From: Neobacillus sp. SuZ13
Lineage (GTDB): Bacteria; Bacillota; Bacilli; Bacillales; Cytobacillaceae
Direction: 5' to 3'
Length of the DNA stretch: 64,000 bases
Assembly (NCBI RefSeq): GCF_030123365.1
Contig: NZ_CP126107.1
Span: 1,101,501 to 1,165,500, forward strand
Shown: positions 1 through 8,881 of the stretch, in pieces
How the letters are laid out: the number at the start of each line of letters is the position of its first letter
Position numbering within the stretch: position 1 is the first letter of the stretch
Made by a program: the position numbers and the translations under genes
Notes under the pieces: model-generated
Told to the model about the DNA's origin: nothing
What the model saw: the letters and a program-made list of their open reading frames with translations, nothing else
The model's database searches: none

Positions 1-1
1 T

Positions 2-328
2 GCGAGTGCAGAAGCGGTGAAAAAAATGATGCTTTTAAAGGCAATGGAAAAAACACATCTTCCGCTTGCATTCGATACGATTATTGGCGCCGGCACGAAG
101 AACGACCATATTTATAACATTCCACCGAATCGGTTGGGCTACTTATATGCCTATGCACCAGGTGTGAATGAAAAAGGTAAAGTAACCTACGGTGAAGTCT
201 ATTTAATGCTAAAGGGCAGCAAAAAGTTTATCGTAATTAAAAATGTCACCTCTCAAGGAATCGGTGCATGGATCCCGGTTCAAGATTATGTATCCTTTGG
301 ATTTGCAGCGTCAGAACGACCACGCTAA
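2..328 (+). CDS. YfkD-like protein, C-terminal part (cut by window edge)
   Basis: The reading frame is already open at base 2, before the first possible start (GTG at 17), so the gene begins outside the window. About 108 residues are visible, including the stretches AFDTIIGAGTKNDHIYNIPP and GIGAWIPVQDYVSFGF. From memory these resemble the C-terminus of the B. subtilis YfkD family, secreted proteins of unknown function. There is no transmembrane segment in the visible part. An intrinsic terminator follows five bases after the stop. The family assignment is moderately sure; function is unknown. Confidence 0.6.
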   Translation, partial: ASAEAVKKMMLLKAMEKTHLPLAFDTIIGAGTKNDHIYNIPPNRLGYLYAYAPGVNEKGKVTYGEVYLMLKGSKKFIVIKNVTSQGIGAWIPVQDYVSFGFAASERPR

Positions 329-333
329 AAGCT

Positions 334-365
334 GACTCCTGATTACAGGAGTCTTTTCTTTTTTA
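334..365 (+). terminator. Intrinsic terminator of the YfkD-like gene
   Basis: GACTCCTG and CAGGAGTC form a perfect 8-bp stem with an ATTA loop, followed by a T-rich tract. Confidence 0.85.
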
Positions 366-451
366 AAAAGTTGGGCAAAATATTATTAATCGATTGTCAA
401 AGCAGCAATTTTTCGATAGGATGAGAACGTTAGCGAAAGGAGTGAAACAAT

Positions 452-649
452 TTGGGTAGTCCGATTGAAGATAAAAATACACAAGTGAATTTTTTAAAAC
501 AACGTTTAAACATGTTCATTGATGTCCTCGATGCCATTGATCCAGAAGATACGGATCTTGAAGATATTGACCGCTTAATTTCGATGTTAGATGATATGGA
601 ATCAAAATGCAGGGAATTTAATAACCGTGAAGTGAGTGAGTCTGTTTAA
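452..649 (+). CDS. SE1561 family protein (small acidic protein)
   Basis: A 65-residue acidic protein of unknown function. The start is TTG at 452, chosen because AAAGGAG (436-442) sits nine bases upstream and no ATG is available. The sequence is rich in Asp, Glu and Leu and looks like two helices (QRLNMFIDVLDAIDPEDTDL, then a second amphipathic stretch). It resembles the small Firmicutes proteins annotated as SE1561 family. It lies alone between two terminators. Its stop codon sits at the loop of its own terminator hairpin. Confidence 0.7.
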   Translation: MGSPIEDKNTQVNFLKQRLNMFIDVLDAIDPEDTDLEDIDRLISMLDDMESKCREFNNREVSESV

Positions 650-665
650 CCAACAGGCTCTTTTT
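638..665 (+). terminator. Intrinsic terminator overlapping the SE1561 gene end
   Basis: GAGTCTGTT pairs with AACAGGCTC (one G-T wobble) around a TAACC loop that holds the stop codon; TTTTT follows. Confidence 0.8.
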
Positions 666-837
666 AATGGGGTTAGAAAGGTGAATCCAATATTTACATG
701 GGGATTTCCTCGATTATCCTGGCAGCGGTTGCAAGCTAATCCTTTAATTCTAATGGTTATAGGAGTATAATATAAGCGTGCAAAAATTGTAAAATTGAAA
801 AATATTAATGGGGAACATGGGGAGAGGGGTACTCGAA

Positions 838-2382
838 TTGAATATTTCTAAATTTCAAGAAAGCATGTACAAGCTAGTCGTTGAAACATCAACAAAACTT
901 CCTAAGGACGTCCGCCGAGCTGTTAAACGGGCTAAGGAAAATGAAAATGCGGGTACAAGTGCCGCAATGAGCCTTGCGACAATCACAAATAATATCAAGA
1001 TGGCAGACGATCAAGTTTCACCCATCTGTCAGGACACTGGTTTACCAACCTTTAAAATTAAAACGCCAGTAGGTGTGAATCAATTAGAAATTAAAGAAGC
1101 GATTCGTAATGCCATTGTGTTGGCAACAAAAGAAGGGAAGCTTCGCCCGAACTCGGTCGATTCCCTAACTGGTGAAAACAGTGGCGACAATCTTGGTGCA
1201 GGCGTACCTGTTATCAAATTTGACCAATGGGAAAAAGATTATATCGACGTTCGTCTGATTTTAAAAGGCGGCGGTTGTGAAAATAAAAACATTCAATACA
1301 GCCTTCCATGTGAATTAGACGGACTAGGCCGTGCTGGACGTGACCTTGATGGAATTCGTAAGTGCATTATGCATTCTGTCTACCAGGCTCAAGGCCAAGG
1401 CTGCAGCGCTGGCTTTATCGGTGTTGGTATTGGCGGCGACCGTTCTTCTGGATACGATTTAGCGAAAGAACAGTTATTCCGTTCTGTGGAAGATGTGAAC
1501 CCAAATGAAGACCTTCGTAAGTTAGAAGAGTATGTAATGGAAAACGCTAATAAATTAGGAATCGGCACCATGGGCTTCGGTGGTGAAGCAACCCTTTTAG
1601 GCTGTAAAGTGGGCGTCATGAACCGTATTCCTGCAAGTTTCTATGTTTCGGTTGCCTACAATTGCTGGGCATTCCGTCGTTTAGGTGTAAGTGTAAACGC
1701 GGAGACTGGTGAAATCAACGAATGGATGTATCAAGATGGGGAATTCATTGATTTTGCTGAAGGAGAAGCAGCTGTACAGGAAACGGCAGCTACATCTGAA
1801 GGGGTTATCACTTTGGAAGCGCCAATATCTGAAGAACAAATCCGTTCTCTTAAAGTAGGCGATGTCGTTCAAATTAATGGTTTGATGTACACTGGCCGTG
1901 ATGCAATTCATAAGTATTTAAGCGATCATGACGCACCAGTAGATTTAAATGGACAAGTTATTTATCATTGCGGTCCGGTTATGTTAAAAGACGAGGCCGG
2001 TGCTTGGCATGTTAAAGCGGCTGGGCCAACAACAAGTATTCGGGAGGAGCCTTACCAAGGTGATATCATGAAGAAGTTCGGCATCCGTGCTGTCATCGGT
2101 AAAGGCGGTATGGGACCAAAGACGTTAGCTGCATTAGAAGAACATGGCGGGGTATACTTAAATGCAATTGGCGGAGCTGCTCAGTACTATGCAGATTGCA
2201 TCAAATCAGTTGAAGGTGTCGATTTAATGCAATTCGGTATTCCAGAAGCGATGTGGCACCTGCGTGTAGAAGGCTTCACAGCGGTAGTGACAATGGACTC
2301 ACACGGAAACAGCCTGCATGCAGATGTTGATAAGTCTTCCTTAGAGAAGTTAGCAGCGTTTAAGGAACCGGTTTTTAAATAG
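838..2382 (+). CDS. fumA: Fumarate hydratase, class I (Fe-S type)
   Basis: Interconverts fumarate and malate in the TCA cycle using an oxygen-sensitive 4Fe-4S cluster. The 514-residue protein has the two-domain single-chain layout of class I fumarases. The N-terminal domain carries VSPICQDTGLPTF, GENSGDNLGAG and CSAGFIGVGIGGDRSSGYDL; the C-terminal beta domain carries YHCGPVM, GPTTSIREEPY and GKGGMGPKT. I prefer the TTG at 838 as start (MNISKFQESMY...), as it lies eight bases after GGGGAGAGGGG; an in-frame ATG at 808 lacks a comparable site. A TATAAT (766-771) upstream may be the -10 box. The gene is monocistronic, with its own terminator. Confidence 0.92.
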   Translation: MNISKFQESMYKLVVETSTKLPKDVRRAVKRAKENENAGTSAAMSLATITNNIKMADDQVSPICQDTGLPTFKIKTPVGVNQLEIKEAIRNAIVLATKEGKLRPNSVDSLTGENSGDNLGAGVPVIKFDQWEKDYIDVRLILKGGGCENKNIQYSLPCELDGLGRAGRDLDGIRKCIMHSVYQAQGQGCSAGFIGVGIGGDRSSGYDLAKEQLFRSVEDVNPNEDLRKLEEYVMENANKLGIGTMGFGGEATLLGCKVGVMNRIPASFYVSVAYNCWAFRRLGVSVNAETGEINEWMYQDGEFIDFAEGEAAVQETAATSEGVITLEAPISEEQIRSLKVGDVVQINGLMYTGRDAIHKYLSDHDAPVDLNGQVIYHCGPVMLKDEAGAWHVKAAGPTTSIREEPYQGDIMKKFGIRAVIGKGGMGPKTLAALEEHGGVYLNAIGGAAQYYADCIKSVEGVDLMQFGIPEAMWHLRVEGFTAVVTMDSHGNSLHADVDKSSLEKLAAFKEPVFK

Positions 2383-2397
2383 GGAGTTAGTAGGGGG

Positions 2398-2428
2398 GAT
2401 AGGCGCAGGGTTTGCGTCTATCTTTTTT
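2398..2428 (+). terminator. Intrinsic terminator of the fumarase gene
   Basis: GATAGGCGCA pairs with TGCGTCTATC (one G-T wobble), followed by TTTTTT. Confidence 0.85.
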
Positions 2429-2790
2429 AGTTTGAAGAGCAAATATTGTAGAATGATCGAACTGGGAGATATTCCATTTTTTGAAAAATAAAGCTGTTGG
2501 ATTGTACAATTAATCATAATTTTGGTCTTATAATCTGGTTTTCTTTATTGTTTTGTAAAAAATTTACAATTATTGTTTAATCCCATGCTTGTTTTGTAAA
2601 ATAAATTGAATAATTGTAAAATAAATCATTTTTATAGTGTAATTATCTCCCAAATTGTAAAATTTCCCCCATCATCGAATGTCTAGCACAATAAAAATAA
2701 TCAAAAAAACAAAATTCATATATATTTCATACAAGAATTAGGGCAAACATGTTATAAATAAGCGAAACGACTTCTAAAGGAGGTATTAAT
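2429..2790. other. Long A+T-rich intergenic stretch with repeated TTGTAAA motif
   Basis: No gene seen. TTGTAAA occurs four times (about 2553, 2593, 2615, 2655); the first is part of a 17-bp palindrome TTGTAAAAAATTTACAA (2553-2569). The following NERD gene has a perfect AAAGGAGG site at 2776-2783. The motif may be an operator or simply reflect base composition. Confidence 0.4.
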
Positions 2791-3756
2791 TTGTTTGTTA
2801 AAGACCTAGCAGTTCCGCTTAACCTATTGAAAGCTGAAGCATTAGAAAAAAGAATGCCCCCAAATCATCCAAAACTGATCGATTTGAGACTTTTCATTAA
2901 AAATTTACGATCTGGATATAGTGGAGAAATGAAAATACGATATTATTTAGGTCAAATTCCCTCAAAAAGGTTCTACATATTCCACGACTTGCGCCTCCCG
3001 TATGGTGACGGGTACTTTCAAATAGATGCATTGTTGATTTCCCCAAGAGGAATTCTTATGATTGATGGCAAAAATCATTCCGGAAAATTAACTATCGAAA
3101 AAAATCAAATGATTCAAGATTATATGGACAAGAGGATAGTCTATGATAATCCAATCGCACAGGCCCACCGCCATAACTTATTATTGAAGTACTTTCTTGA
3201 AAAACACAAAATCCCTCCAATGCCAATTGACTCGTTAGTAGTTATTAGTAAATCTTCAACTGAATTATGCATTAGTCCCGGATACGCAATTGCGGAGAAA
3301 AAGATTTGCCGAGTGGGTGAACTACTTGGGAAAATAGAAGTATTTTACAATCAACATAATAAGACTCTCCTTGATCCTAAAAACATTGAGAAAATTAAAA
3401 GACTACTTTTAAAAAGTCACACCCCTTTAATTACAGACATAATGCAGAAATTTAGCTTGCAAATGTTAGAAATAATTACAGGTGTTCAATGCCCAAATTG
3501 CTTTCGGTTTCCAATGAGCTATAATAGAAAAATTTGGGTATGTCCACATTGCCATTTCATATCCCAGGATGCACATTTAGTTGCAATTAGAGATTATTTC
3601 TTGCTAATTGATTCCTCATTTACAAATATGGAGATACGTACATTCCTTCACCTTCCATCTACAAGAATAACCACGTACTTTTTATCTTCCTTATGTTTCC
3701 CTTATACAGGAACCACGAAAGGCCGCGTCTACCATCAGCCTCAAAATTTCCTATAA
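2791..3756 (+). CDS. NERD domain protein with C-terminal zinc ribbon
   Basis: A 321-residue protein of the NERD (nuclease-related domain) family, thought to be distant relatives of restriction-type endonucleases; no substrate is known. The core is at residues about 40-160: GYSGEMKIRYYL (Glu), FQIDALLISPRGILMIDGKN (Asp, then D-G-K in place of the usual E-x-K). Near residues 230-255 a CxxC...CPHCH pattern predicts a zinc ribbon. The start is TTG at 2791 behind AAAGGAGG (2776-2783). It stands alone, after a 400-base gap. It may act in defence or DNA handling, but nothing around it shows that. The altered E-x-K motif leaves catalysis uncertain. Confidence 0.8.
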   Translation: MFVKDLAVPLNLLKAEALEKRMPPNHPKLIDLRLFIKNLRSGYSGEMKIRYYLGQIPSKRFYIFHDLRLPYGDGYFQIDALLISPRGILMIDGKNHSGKLTIEKNQMIQDYMDKRIVYDNPIAQAHRHNLLLKYFLEKHKIPPMPIDSLVVISKSSTELCISPGYAIAEKKICRVGELLGKIEVFYNQHNKTLLDPKNIEKIKRLLLKSHTPLITDIMQKFSLQMLEIITGVQCPNCFRFPMSYNRKIWVCPHCHFISQDAHLVAIRDYFLLIDSSFTNMEIRTFLHLPSTRITTYFLSSLCFPYTGTTKGRVYHQPQNFL

Positions 3757-3814
3757 ATACTAATAATCATTTTCTCATTTAAACAAACACTAAAAAAAAC
3801 AAAATAGGGGGAAC

Positions 3815-4585
3815 ATGATGAAACGATTATTTTGCATCCTCAGTATGCTGCTTTTATTTATACCGCAGAGTACATATGCGGCTGTTTCCAATCAGCCAAT
3901 CCATTGGGGCTTTAAAAAAGGTGTAAATGAACAGCAAGCAGAAGCTGGAGCCGAGCTTGATCAGCTAATTGAAAAATACGGTGCTTTTTATAAAAGCAAC
4001 CCCGACTCAAAAACGTTATACCTAACTTTCGATAACGGTTATGAACAAGGATATACCCCCCAGATTCTTGATATTTTAAAAAAGGAAAAGGTACCTGCGA
4101 CTTTTTTTGTGACAGGGCATTATTTGCTTTCGGCAGGGGATATTGTGAAAAGGATGGTCAAAGAAGGGCATATTGTCGGGAACCATTCGTGGCATCACCC
4201 GGACCTGACAACCGTAAGTGATCAAAGGATTCGTGAAGAGCTTAAAAAGGTCAGCGTCAAAACCAAAGAATTAACAGGTCAAAAAGAAATGAAATACCTT
4301 CGACCGCCACGGGGGGTATTTAGTGAAAGAACGATGCAGATTGCTAATGAAGAGGGCTTTACGCATGTATTCTGGTCACTCGCTTTCGTCGATTGGCATG
4401 TGAATTCGCAAAGAGGCTGGCAATATTCCTACGACAATATTATGAGGCAGGTCCATCCGGGCTGTATCTTACTATTACACACTGTCTCAAAGGACAACGC
4501 CGATGCCTTGGAAAAGGCGATTCAGGATTTAAAGAAAAAAGGCTACAAGTTCAAAAGCCTTGATGATTTTCCGAAGAAAAAATAG
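3815..4585 (+). CDS. pdaA: Delta-lactam-biosynthetic de-N-acetylase PdaA (polysaccharide deacetylase)
   Basis: Removes the N-acetyl group from muramic acid in spore cortex peptidoglycan so that muramic delta-lactam, needed for germination, can form. The protein has 256 residues (255 if the second of two adjacent ATGs is used). It begins with a signal peptide (positive start, hydrophobic core, cleavage near STYAA-V). The NodB deacetylase fold follows, with TFDNGYEQG (motif 1; the D-to-N change is normal for PdaA), GNHSWHHPDL (motif 2), RPPRGVFS (motif 3) and ILLLHTVS (motif 5). It lies upstream of the rlmD-type gene, a neighbourhood I recall for B. subtilis pdaA/yfjO. Confidence 0.92.
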   Translation: MMKRLFCILSMLLLFIPQSTYAAVSNQPIHWGFKKGVNEQQAEAGAELDQLIEKYGAFYKSNPDSKTLYLTFDNGYEQGYTPQILDILKKEKVPATFFVTGHYLLSAGDIVKRMVKEGHIVGNHSWHHPDLTTVSDQRIREELKKVSVKTKELTGQKEMKYLRPPRGVFSERTMQIANEEGFTHVFWSLAFVDWHVNSQRGWQYSYDNIMRQVHPGCILLLHTVSKDNADALEKAIQDLKKKGYKFKSLDDFPKKK

Positions 4586-4712
4586 ATATATCACCCACAG
4601 AAATCGAATTTCTTTTTGGAATTCGGTTTTTCTGTGTGAAACATGCTATAATACGGGGAAATTAAAATGAAACGATCTATATGAATTTATGGAATATTAT
4701 GGAGTGAAATAG

Positions 4713-6098
4713 ATGAAATCTGATCAAAATATCAAAATTGAATTGAAGCAAACCTTTCCGCTCACGATCAAACGGCTCGGTATTAATGGGGAAGGTGTTG
4801 GCTATTTTAAAAAACAGGTTGTCTTTGTGCCCGGTGCCCTTCCTGGTGAAGAAGTGGTCGTAGAGGCGACAAAGATTAATCCCAAATTTGCTGAGGCAAA
4901 AATCAAAAAAATTCGCATTAAATCCCCCAATCGAGTCCAGCCGCTTTGCCCGGTATATGAACAATGTGGTGGATGTCAATTACAGCACTTGAATTATGAT
5001 CAACAATTGAAGGAAAAACGTGATATTGTCATTCAATCACTGGAGCGCCATACCAAAGGGAACATTAGCAAACTTGATATAAGAGAAACCATTGGAATGG
5101 AAGACCCTTGGGGTTATAGAAACAAGAGCAGTTTTCAAGTAAAGGCAATGGATGGTAAGGTTCTTGCGGGGCTTTATGGCCTTAATTCCCATCAATTGAT
5201 TAATATTGAAGAATGTGCGGTGCAGCACTCACAAACAAATGAAGCAACATCTGCGGTTAAACGAATCTTAGAGGAATTAAAAATTCCTATTTATAATGAA
5301 AAATCTAGAAAAGGTATTGTTCGAACCATCGTTACTCGTGTTGGCATTCAAACAGGTGAATTACAAATAGTCCTAATTACAACACAAAAAGAATTACCAA
5401 AAATGGACACCATCATTCATGAAATCCAAAAACGTCTTCCGAATGTGAAATCAATTGTTCAGAACATAAATGGGCAAAAGACGTCCCTTATTTTTGGCGA
5501 GGAAACTCTTCCGTTAGCGGGGGAAGAGTTCATCCAAGAAACACTAGGAGACCTTCAATTTGAGCTTTCTGCAAGGACATTCTTTCAATTAAATCCTGTT
5601 CAGACCGTGAAGCTTTATAATGAAGTGAAAAAAGCAGCCGCGCTGACTGGTCAGGAAAAAGTAGTAGATGCCTATTGTGGAGTGGGAACCATCGGGTTAT
5701 GGCTCGCCGACCAGGCAGGCGAAGTCCGTGGAATGGACGTCATCCCAGAATCAATTGAGGATGCGAAGAAAAACGCAAAGCGTCACGGATTGTCCAATAC
5801 AAAATATGTACCTGGAAAGGCAGAAGAAGTCCTGCCTAAATGGGTCAAAAAGGGTTGGAAGCCCGATGTCATTGTCGTTGATCCACCGAGAACAGGTCTT
5901 GATGGGCAGTTAATCCAAACCATCCTCCAAGCTGAACCAAAAAAGCTCATTTACATCTCATGTAATCCTTCAACATTGGCGAAGGACATTCAAACGTTAA
6001 GTGCAAAATATGAAGTAAAGTATATCCAGCCGGTGGACATGTTCCCACATACGGCACATGTGGAGTGCTGTTCACTACTTGTATTGAAAGACAAATAA
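4713..6098 (+). CDS. rlmD: 23S rRNA (uracil-C5)-methyltransferase, RlmCD/RlmD type
   Basis: Makes 5-methyluridine in 23S rRNA from S-adenosylmethionine. The 461-residue protein has an N-terminal TRAM RNA-binding domain (residues about 12-70), then a 4Fe-4S cluster motif (C79, C85, C88 in [10 protein letters not shown]; fourth Cys near 168). The C-terminal methyltransferase domain has [11 protein letters not shown] (SAM), VDPPRTGLD and the catalytic cysteine in [12 protein letters not shown]. In Gram-positives one such enzyme often does both RlmC and RlmD jobs (B. subtilis YfjO/RlmCD). The ATG at 4713 has GGAGTG just upstream. A relic of a second copy's 3' end lies near 41.3 kb. Confidence 0.9.
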   Translation: MKSDQNIKIELKQTFPLTIKRLGINGEGVGYFKKQVVFVPGALPGEEVVVEATKINPKFAEAKIKKIRIKSPNRVQPLCPVYEQCGGCQLQHLNYDQQLKEKRDIVIQSLERHTKGNISKLDIRETIGMEDPWGYRNKSSFQVKAMDGKVLAGLYGLNSHQLINIEECAVQHSQTNEATSAVKRILEELKIPIYNEKSRKGIVRTIVTRVGIQTGELQIVLITTQKELPKMDTIIHEIQKRLPNVKSIVQNINGQKTSLIFGEETLPLAGEEFIQETLGDLQFELSARTFFQLNPVQTVKLYNEVKKAAALTGQEKVVDAYCGVGTIGLWLADQAGEVRGMDVIPESIEDAKKNAKRHGLSNTKYVPGKAEEVLPKWVKKGWKPDVIVVDPPRTGLDGQLIQTILQAEPKKLIYISCNPSTLAKDIQTLSAKYEVKYIQPVDMFPHTAHVECCSLLVLKDK

Positions 6099-6123
6099 TT
6101 GAATGTGGCCTGTGTGTAAAAAA

Positions 6124-6150
6124 GTCTCTCTGATTTTCAGGGAGGCTTTT
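6124..6150 (+). terminator. Intrinsic terminator of rlmD
   Basis: GTCTCTCTGA pairs with TCAGGGAGGC (two wobbles), loop TTT, then TTTT. Confidence 0.7.
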
Positions 6151-6370
6151 ATATCTTTCTTTAGTGTTTTTTCTTTATTCTGTCAGAAAGATTTTAATGT
6201 ACTAATGTGATAAAATTAATATAAGAACAGCACTATTTGGAGGTTCTGGGTTCGACCAGAGAGGTTTATTCAACAATACTAGCAAATATAAAATTTTCTT
6301 AGTAGGGATCTTTATTTTCTATACCTATAAGTGAAAAAGAAAGATCTTAAAAAATGCTTCTTATGATTGA

Positions 6371-6405
6371 AAAAGAGATGCTCTTTACTATAGAGCATCT
6401 CTTTT
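6371..6405 (-). terminator. Terminator of the LemA-TPM operon
   Basis: AAAAGAGATGCTCT and AGAGCATCTCTTTT form a 14-bp stem just past the stop of the minus-strand TPM gene. It ends in A/T tracts on both sides, so it can stop transcription in either direction. Confidence 0.8.
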
Positions 6406-6407
6406 AC

Positions 6408-7145
6408 TTACCAGCCTCGGCTTGAACCGCCGCCGCCGGAGGATCCGCCGCCTCCTCCTCGAGATCCGCCGCCTCCTCTTCCACCACCTCTTGATAGGAT
6501 GGATAGAAGAAAATATGTCAAGGTGCCTCCGAAAAATTTAAAGTCTAAAACTACCACCACAAGGACAATGATGATGAGAAGCCAGGATGGAATTCCTATC
6601 CCTTCATCCTTCGGTACTGTCTTTTGGCCGTCACCACCGTTATATTCGGCAAGGACCTCATTGGCAAGTGCTTTATAAGTTTCCGAAACAGCATGGTTCG
6701 GCTGGTTACTTTTCAAATAAGGAATAGCATATTGATCCAAGATTCGGCCAGCTTTAGCATCTGGAATTCTTCCCTCGAGACCATAACCTACCTCAATCCG
6801 GATTTTATGTTCCTTCATGGCTAAAACAAGGAGGACGCCATTATCCTCCTTCTGACTGCCAAGCCCATATTGACGGAATGCCTCATTTGCATATTCTTCT
6901 ATGGATTGGCCGCCAATGGATTGAACGATCAGCAAGGCTACCTGTGCAGTTGTTCTGTCTTCAAGATTCCTGCCTAAATTGATTAATTCTGCTTTTTCTG
7001 TTTCATTTAGGACATGGGCAAAATCTTGTACATAAATATCTCCTACTGGAGCAGGTATTTGGACATCCTCAGCAAGTGCACGGGCTGCACAAAGAAATAA
7101 CGTGGTAAATACCAACAGAAAGCTGAAGATCCTTTTCATATTCAT
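6408..7145 (-). CDS. TPM domain membrane protein, YgcG family
   Basis: A 245-residue protein with a signal peptide (residues 1-25, ending ARALA), an extracytoplasmic TPM domain (about 30-160: DIYVQDFAHVLNETEKAEL, VEVGYGLEGRIPDAKAGRIL) and a transmembrane helix near 186-206. It ends in a tail of about 30 residues made almost entirely of Gly, Ser and Arg, as is usual for this family. Its biochemical role is not established; related TPM domains have been linked to phosphatase activity and photosystem repair. The start ATG shares base 7145 with the LemA stop, so the two genes form one operon, a common LemA-TPM pairing. Confidence 0.85.
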   Translation of the reverse strand: MNMKRIFSFLLVFTTLFLCAARALAEDVQIPAPVGDIYVQDFAHVLNETEKAELINLGRNLEDRTTAQVALLIVQSIGGQSIEEYANEAFRQYGLGSQKEDNGVLLVLAMKEHKIRIEVGYGLEGRIPDAKAGRILDQYAIPYLKSNQPNHAVSETYKALANEVLAEYNGGDGQKTVPKDEGIGIPSWLLIIIVLVVVVLDFKFFGGTLTYFLLSILSRGGGRGGGGSRGGGGGSSGGGGSSRGW

Positions 7146-7720
7146 TACCCGTTGCCTCCAAAGTCAACTTTTGGAGCTTCTTGAGCCTTAGGGTCTGCTT
7201 TAAAATATTCTTTCGCATCAAACCCGCCGATTCCTGCAATAATGGAGCCAGGGAATCTTTTCGCTTTTTTGTTAAATTCTGCTACTTTTTCATTGTAATC
7301 CTTCCGGGCCACGGCAATTCTGTTTTCTGTTCCAGCCAGTTCATCCATAAGCTGAGTAAATTGCTGGTCTGCCTTCAGGTTAGGGTAATTTTCAACGACG
7401 ACAAGCAATCGGCTTAGAGCCCCAGATAATTGATCGTTAGCGGTTGCTTCTTCTTCGGGGGTTTTTGCTCCAGCAAGCCGTGCACGTGCATCTGAGATGG
7501 ATGCAATAACTTCTTTTTCGTGAGTCGCATATCCTTTTACAGTATTCACCAGGTTTGGAATTAAATCGAGCCTTCGTTGAAGTTGGTTTTCGATTTGAGC
7601 ATGAGATTGATTTACGTCTTCTTCTAAATTGACAAAACTATTATAGCTGGACATGAACATAAGGCCCAATATGACAATAACACCGACCACAATCCCTATT
7701 CCTAGCCAACCTTTTTTCAA
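7145..7720 (-). CDS. LemA family membrane protein
   Basis: About 191 residues: one N-terminal transmembrane helix (GWLGIGIVVGVIVILGLMF) and a long coiled-coil extracytoplasmic domain with the LemA hallmarks NLEEDVNQSHAQIENQLQRR, DLIPNLVNTVKGYATHE and FPGSIIAGIGGFDAKEYF. The open frame runs to a GTG at 7741, but AGAAAGGA lies inside that extension, ten bases before TTG 7720, so I place the start at 7720. LemA function is unknown; the family is widely coupled to TPM proteins, as here. Confidence 0.85.
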   Translation of the reverse strand: MKKGWLGIGIVVGVIVILGLMFMSSYNSFVNLEEDVNQSHAQIENQLQRRLDLIPNLVNTVKGYATHEKEVIASISDARARLAGAKTPEEEATANDQLSGALSRLLVVVENYPNLKADQQFTQLMDELAGTENRIAVARKDYNEKVAEFNKKAKRFPGSIIAGIGGFDAKEYFKADPKAQEAPKVDFGGNG

Positions 7721-7741
7721 TCTAATCAAGTCCTTTCTCAC

Positions 7742-8014
7742 CTATAGTATTTATCACATAGTTAATAAGTTCCCTTTTTAAGCCATAATAAAACTTATCG
7801 CAAAATCTATAAATTAAACGTTTGTTTGGCTTTTTATTTTGGCCAAATAATGCTGATTTATTAAGGCTTAATTAACTTTCAATTAAACGTTTTTTTTACT
7901 ATTTGGCAAAACTAGTTAATCGTTTGATCAAGCAACATTTATCCCCTCTAGAATAACCTTCCCCATCCATAATTCGTCACATCCTTTTAATACTTCCACC
8001 AACCTGTTTTTTTA
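7742..8014. other. Intergenic stretch upstream of lemA
   Basis: No gene seen. Very A+T-rich, with two copies of an ATTAAACGTTT sequence (near 7813 and 7880) and two TTTGGC-containing stretches. It probably holds the lemA promoter on the minus strand. Confidence 0.3.
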
Positions 8015-8149
8015 CTACTTTTCACGAAATAAAGCAAATCCATCTCCTCGATGTCTCAGTTCCTGCTCCTTCGGATCTTCTGACAACGCCAATTTAAATC
8101 GAAACAAAGCCATTTCCTTCGCATGATGGGGGAATATGTGTACCGACAT
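8015..8149 (-). CDS. Short ORF or gene-end relic, unknown (44 aa)
   Basis: The minus strand reads 44 residues from ATG 8149 to TAG 8015, with protein-like composition (KEMALFRFKLALSEDP, then RHRGDGFALFREK). A weak AGGA lies upstream of the ATG. The 5' part may overlap the start of the group II intron remnant; in that case only about the last 39 residues are native, and this is the end of a gene cut by the element. I do not recognise the family. Coding status is uncertain. Confidence 0.3.
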   Translation of the reverse strand: MSVHIFPHHAKEMALFRFKLALSEDPKEQELRHRGDGFALFREK

Positions 8150-8526
8150 TTAATCCTGCGGTTGTATGGGAAGGCTTGTAGGTGATTAATCCAAGGTCAG
8201 AACCGGACTCGGGAAATCCGACCGTCCGGGATCGTAGGGGGGCTACTAGAAACGTGAATCAATAAATATTGATTGCGCGCGCTTGTTTTCTACCCGACGG
8301 CGGGCCGAAAGCCAAATGGTTGAAGGGATTGAGCTCCATAATGTTAGTAAAACAAGAGGGCTGATCTATATTTTATCCATCCTTTAAGGCAAGATGGTTA
8401 AAACCTCTCTGGAATCAGAGACCTTCGCACGTTACACATTGATATGATATGCAACTCGGGAGACCCTATTGGTCTTTTCTTGATGGAAGAGTATGGTGTA
8501 CAAGCGATAACAAGCAAGGAAGCTAG

Positions 8527-8697
8527 ATGCCGAATAGGGAGTCGGATAGCAGCGTAGTACCAATGAAGTTGGGGAATGCCGATGGAGGAAAGGCTAGCTA
8601 CCAGTTATCCACCTTATTAGGGACACATTTACTACACTCTGAGGTAGAAATTATGATGGCAACTATTAAGGATAGCAGAAATGCGAATGGTAACTAG
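8527..8697 (+). pseudogene. Truncated N-terminus of group II intron maturase/RT
   Basis: Fifty-six codons, with NRESDSSVVPMKLGNADGGK closely resembling the N-terminal segment of bacterial group II intron-encoded proteins. The frame stops at TAG 8695, three bases before domain V. The reverse transcriptase, maturase and endonuclease domains are therefore entirely absent. Confidence 0.65.
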
Positions 8698-8700
8698 GAG

Positions 8701-8733
8701 GAGCCGTGTGCTTTAATAGTGCAAGCACGGTTC
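8701..8733 (+). other. Group II intron domain V hairpin
   Basis: Thirty-three-base hairpin: outer 8-bp stem GAGCCGTG/CACGGTTC, a two-base bulge on the 3' side, and an inner TGC/GCA stem. This is the catalytic core element of group II introns. Confidence 0.75.
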
Positions 8734-8881
8734 TGAGAGGGGGTGGAGTACAATCTATCGAAAGGTAGAAAGGCTCCATTCTACTCGACTATTGAATAAA
8801 GAAATGGTAAAAGGATGTAAAAAGAGGCAAAATAAAGGTAATAAAGTTTAATATGTTAAAGTGAAAGCAGGAGATGGTGAT

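Larger units (their letters stand above)
8138..8789 (+). mobile_element. Group II intron remnant, reverse-transcriptase ORF deleted
   Basis: The 3' end is clear. Domain V is at 8701-8733 (GAGCCGTG...CACGGTTC with a two-base AG bulge). A GAGAGGG linker follows, then a domain VI-like stem (TGGAG...CTCCA with an inner CTATC-GAAA-GGTAG hairpin) and a CTACTCGAC end at 8789, much like known bacterial introns. Upstream, 8150-8500 has high G+C and paired segments typical of domain I. The 5' end is unresolved; GTGTACCGAC at 8138 is my best candidate for the GUGYG-type start. Only the first 56 codons of the intron-encoded protein remain. It cannot move by itself; whether it still folds or splices is unknown. 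Confidence 0.7.

Noticed and set aside
4590..4640. ACAGAAA...TTTCTGT hairpin after pdaA as a terminator
   Set aside because: A stem can form but it has mismatches and no T tract after it; not strong enough to list.
6244..6260. TCTGGGTTCGACCAGA resembles a tRNA T-arm
   Set aside because: No acceptor, D or anticodon arms can be formed around it and the loop is too short; a chance hairpin or a repeat fragment.
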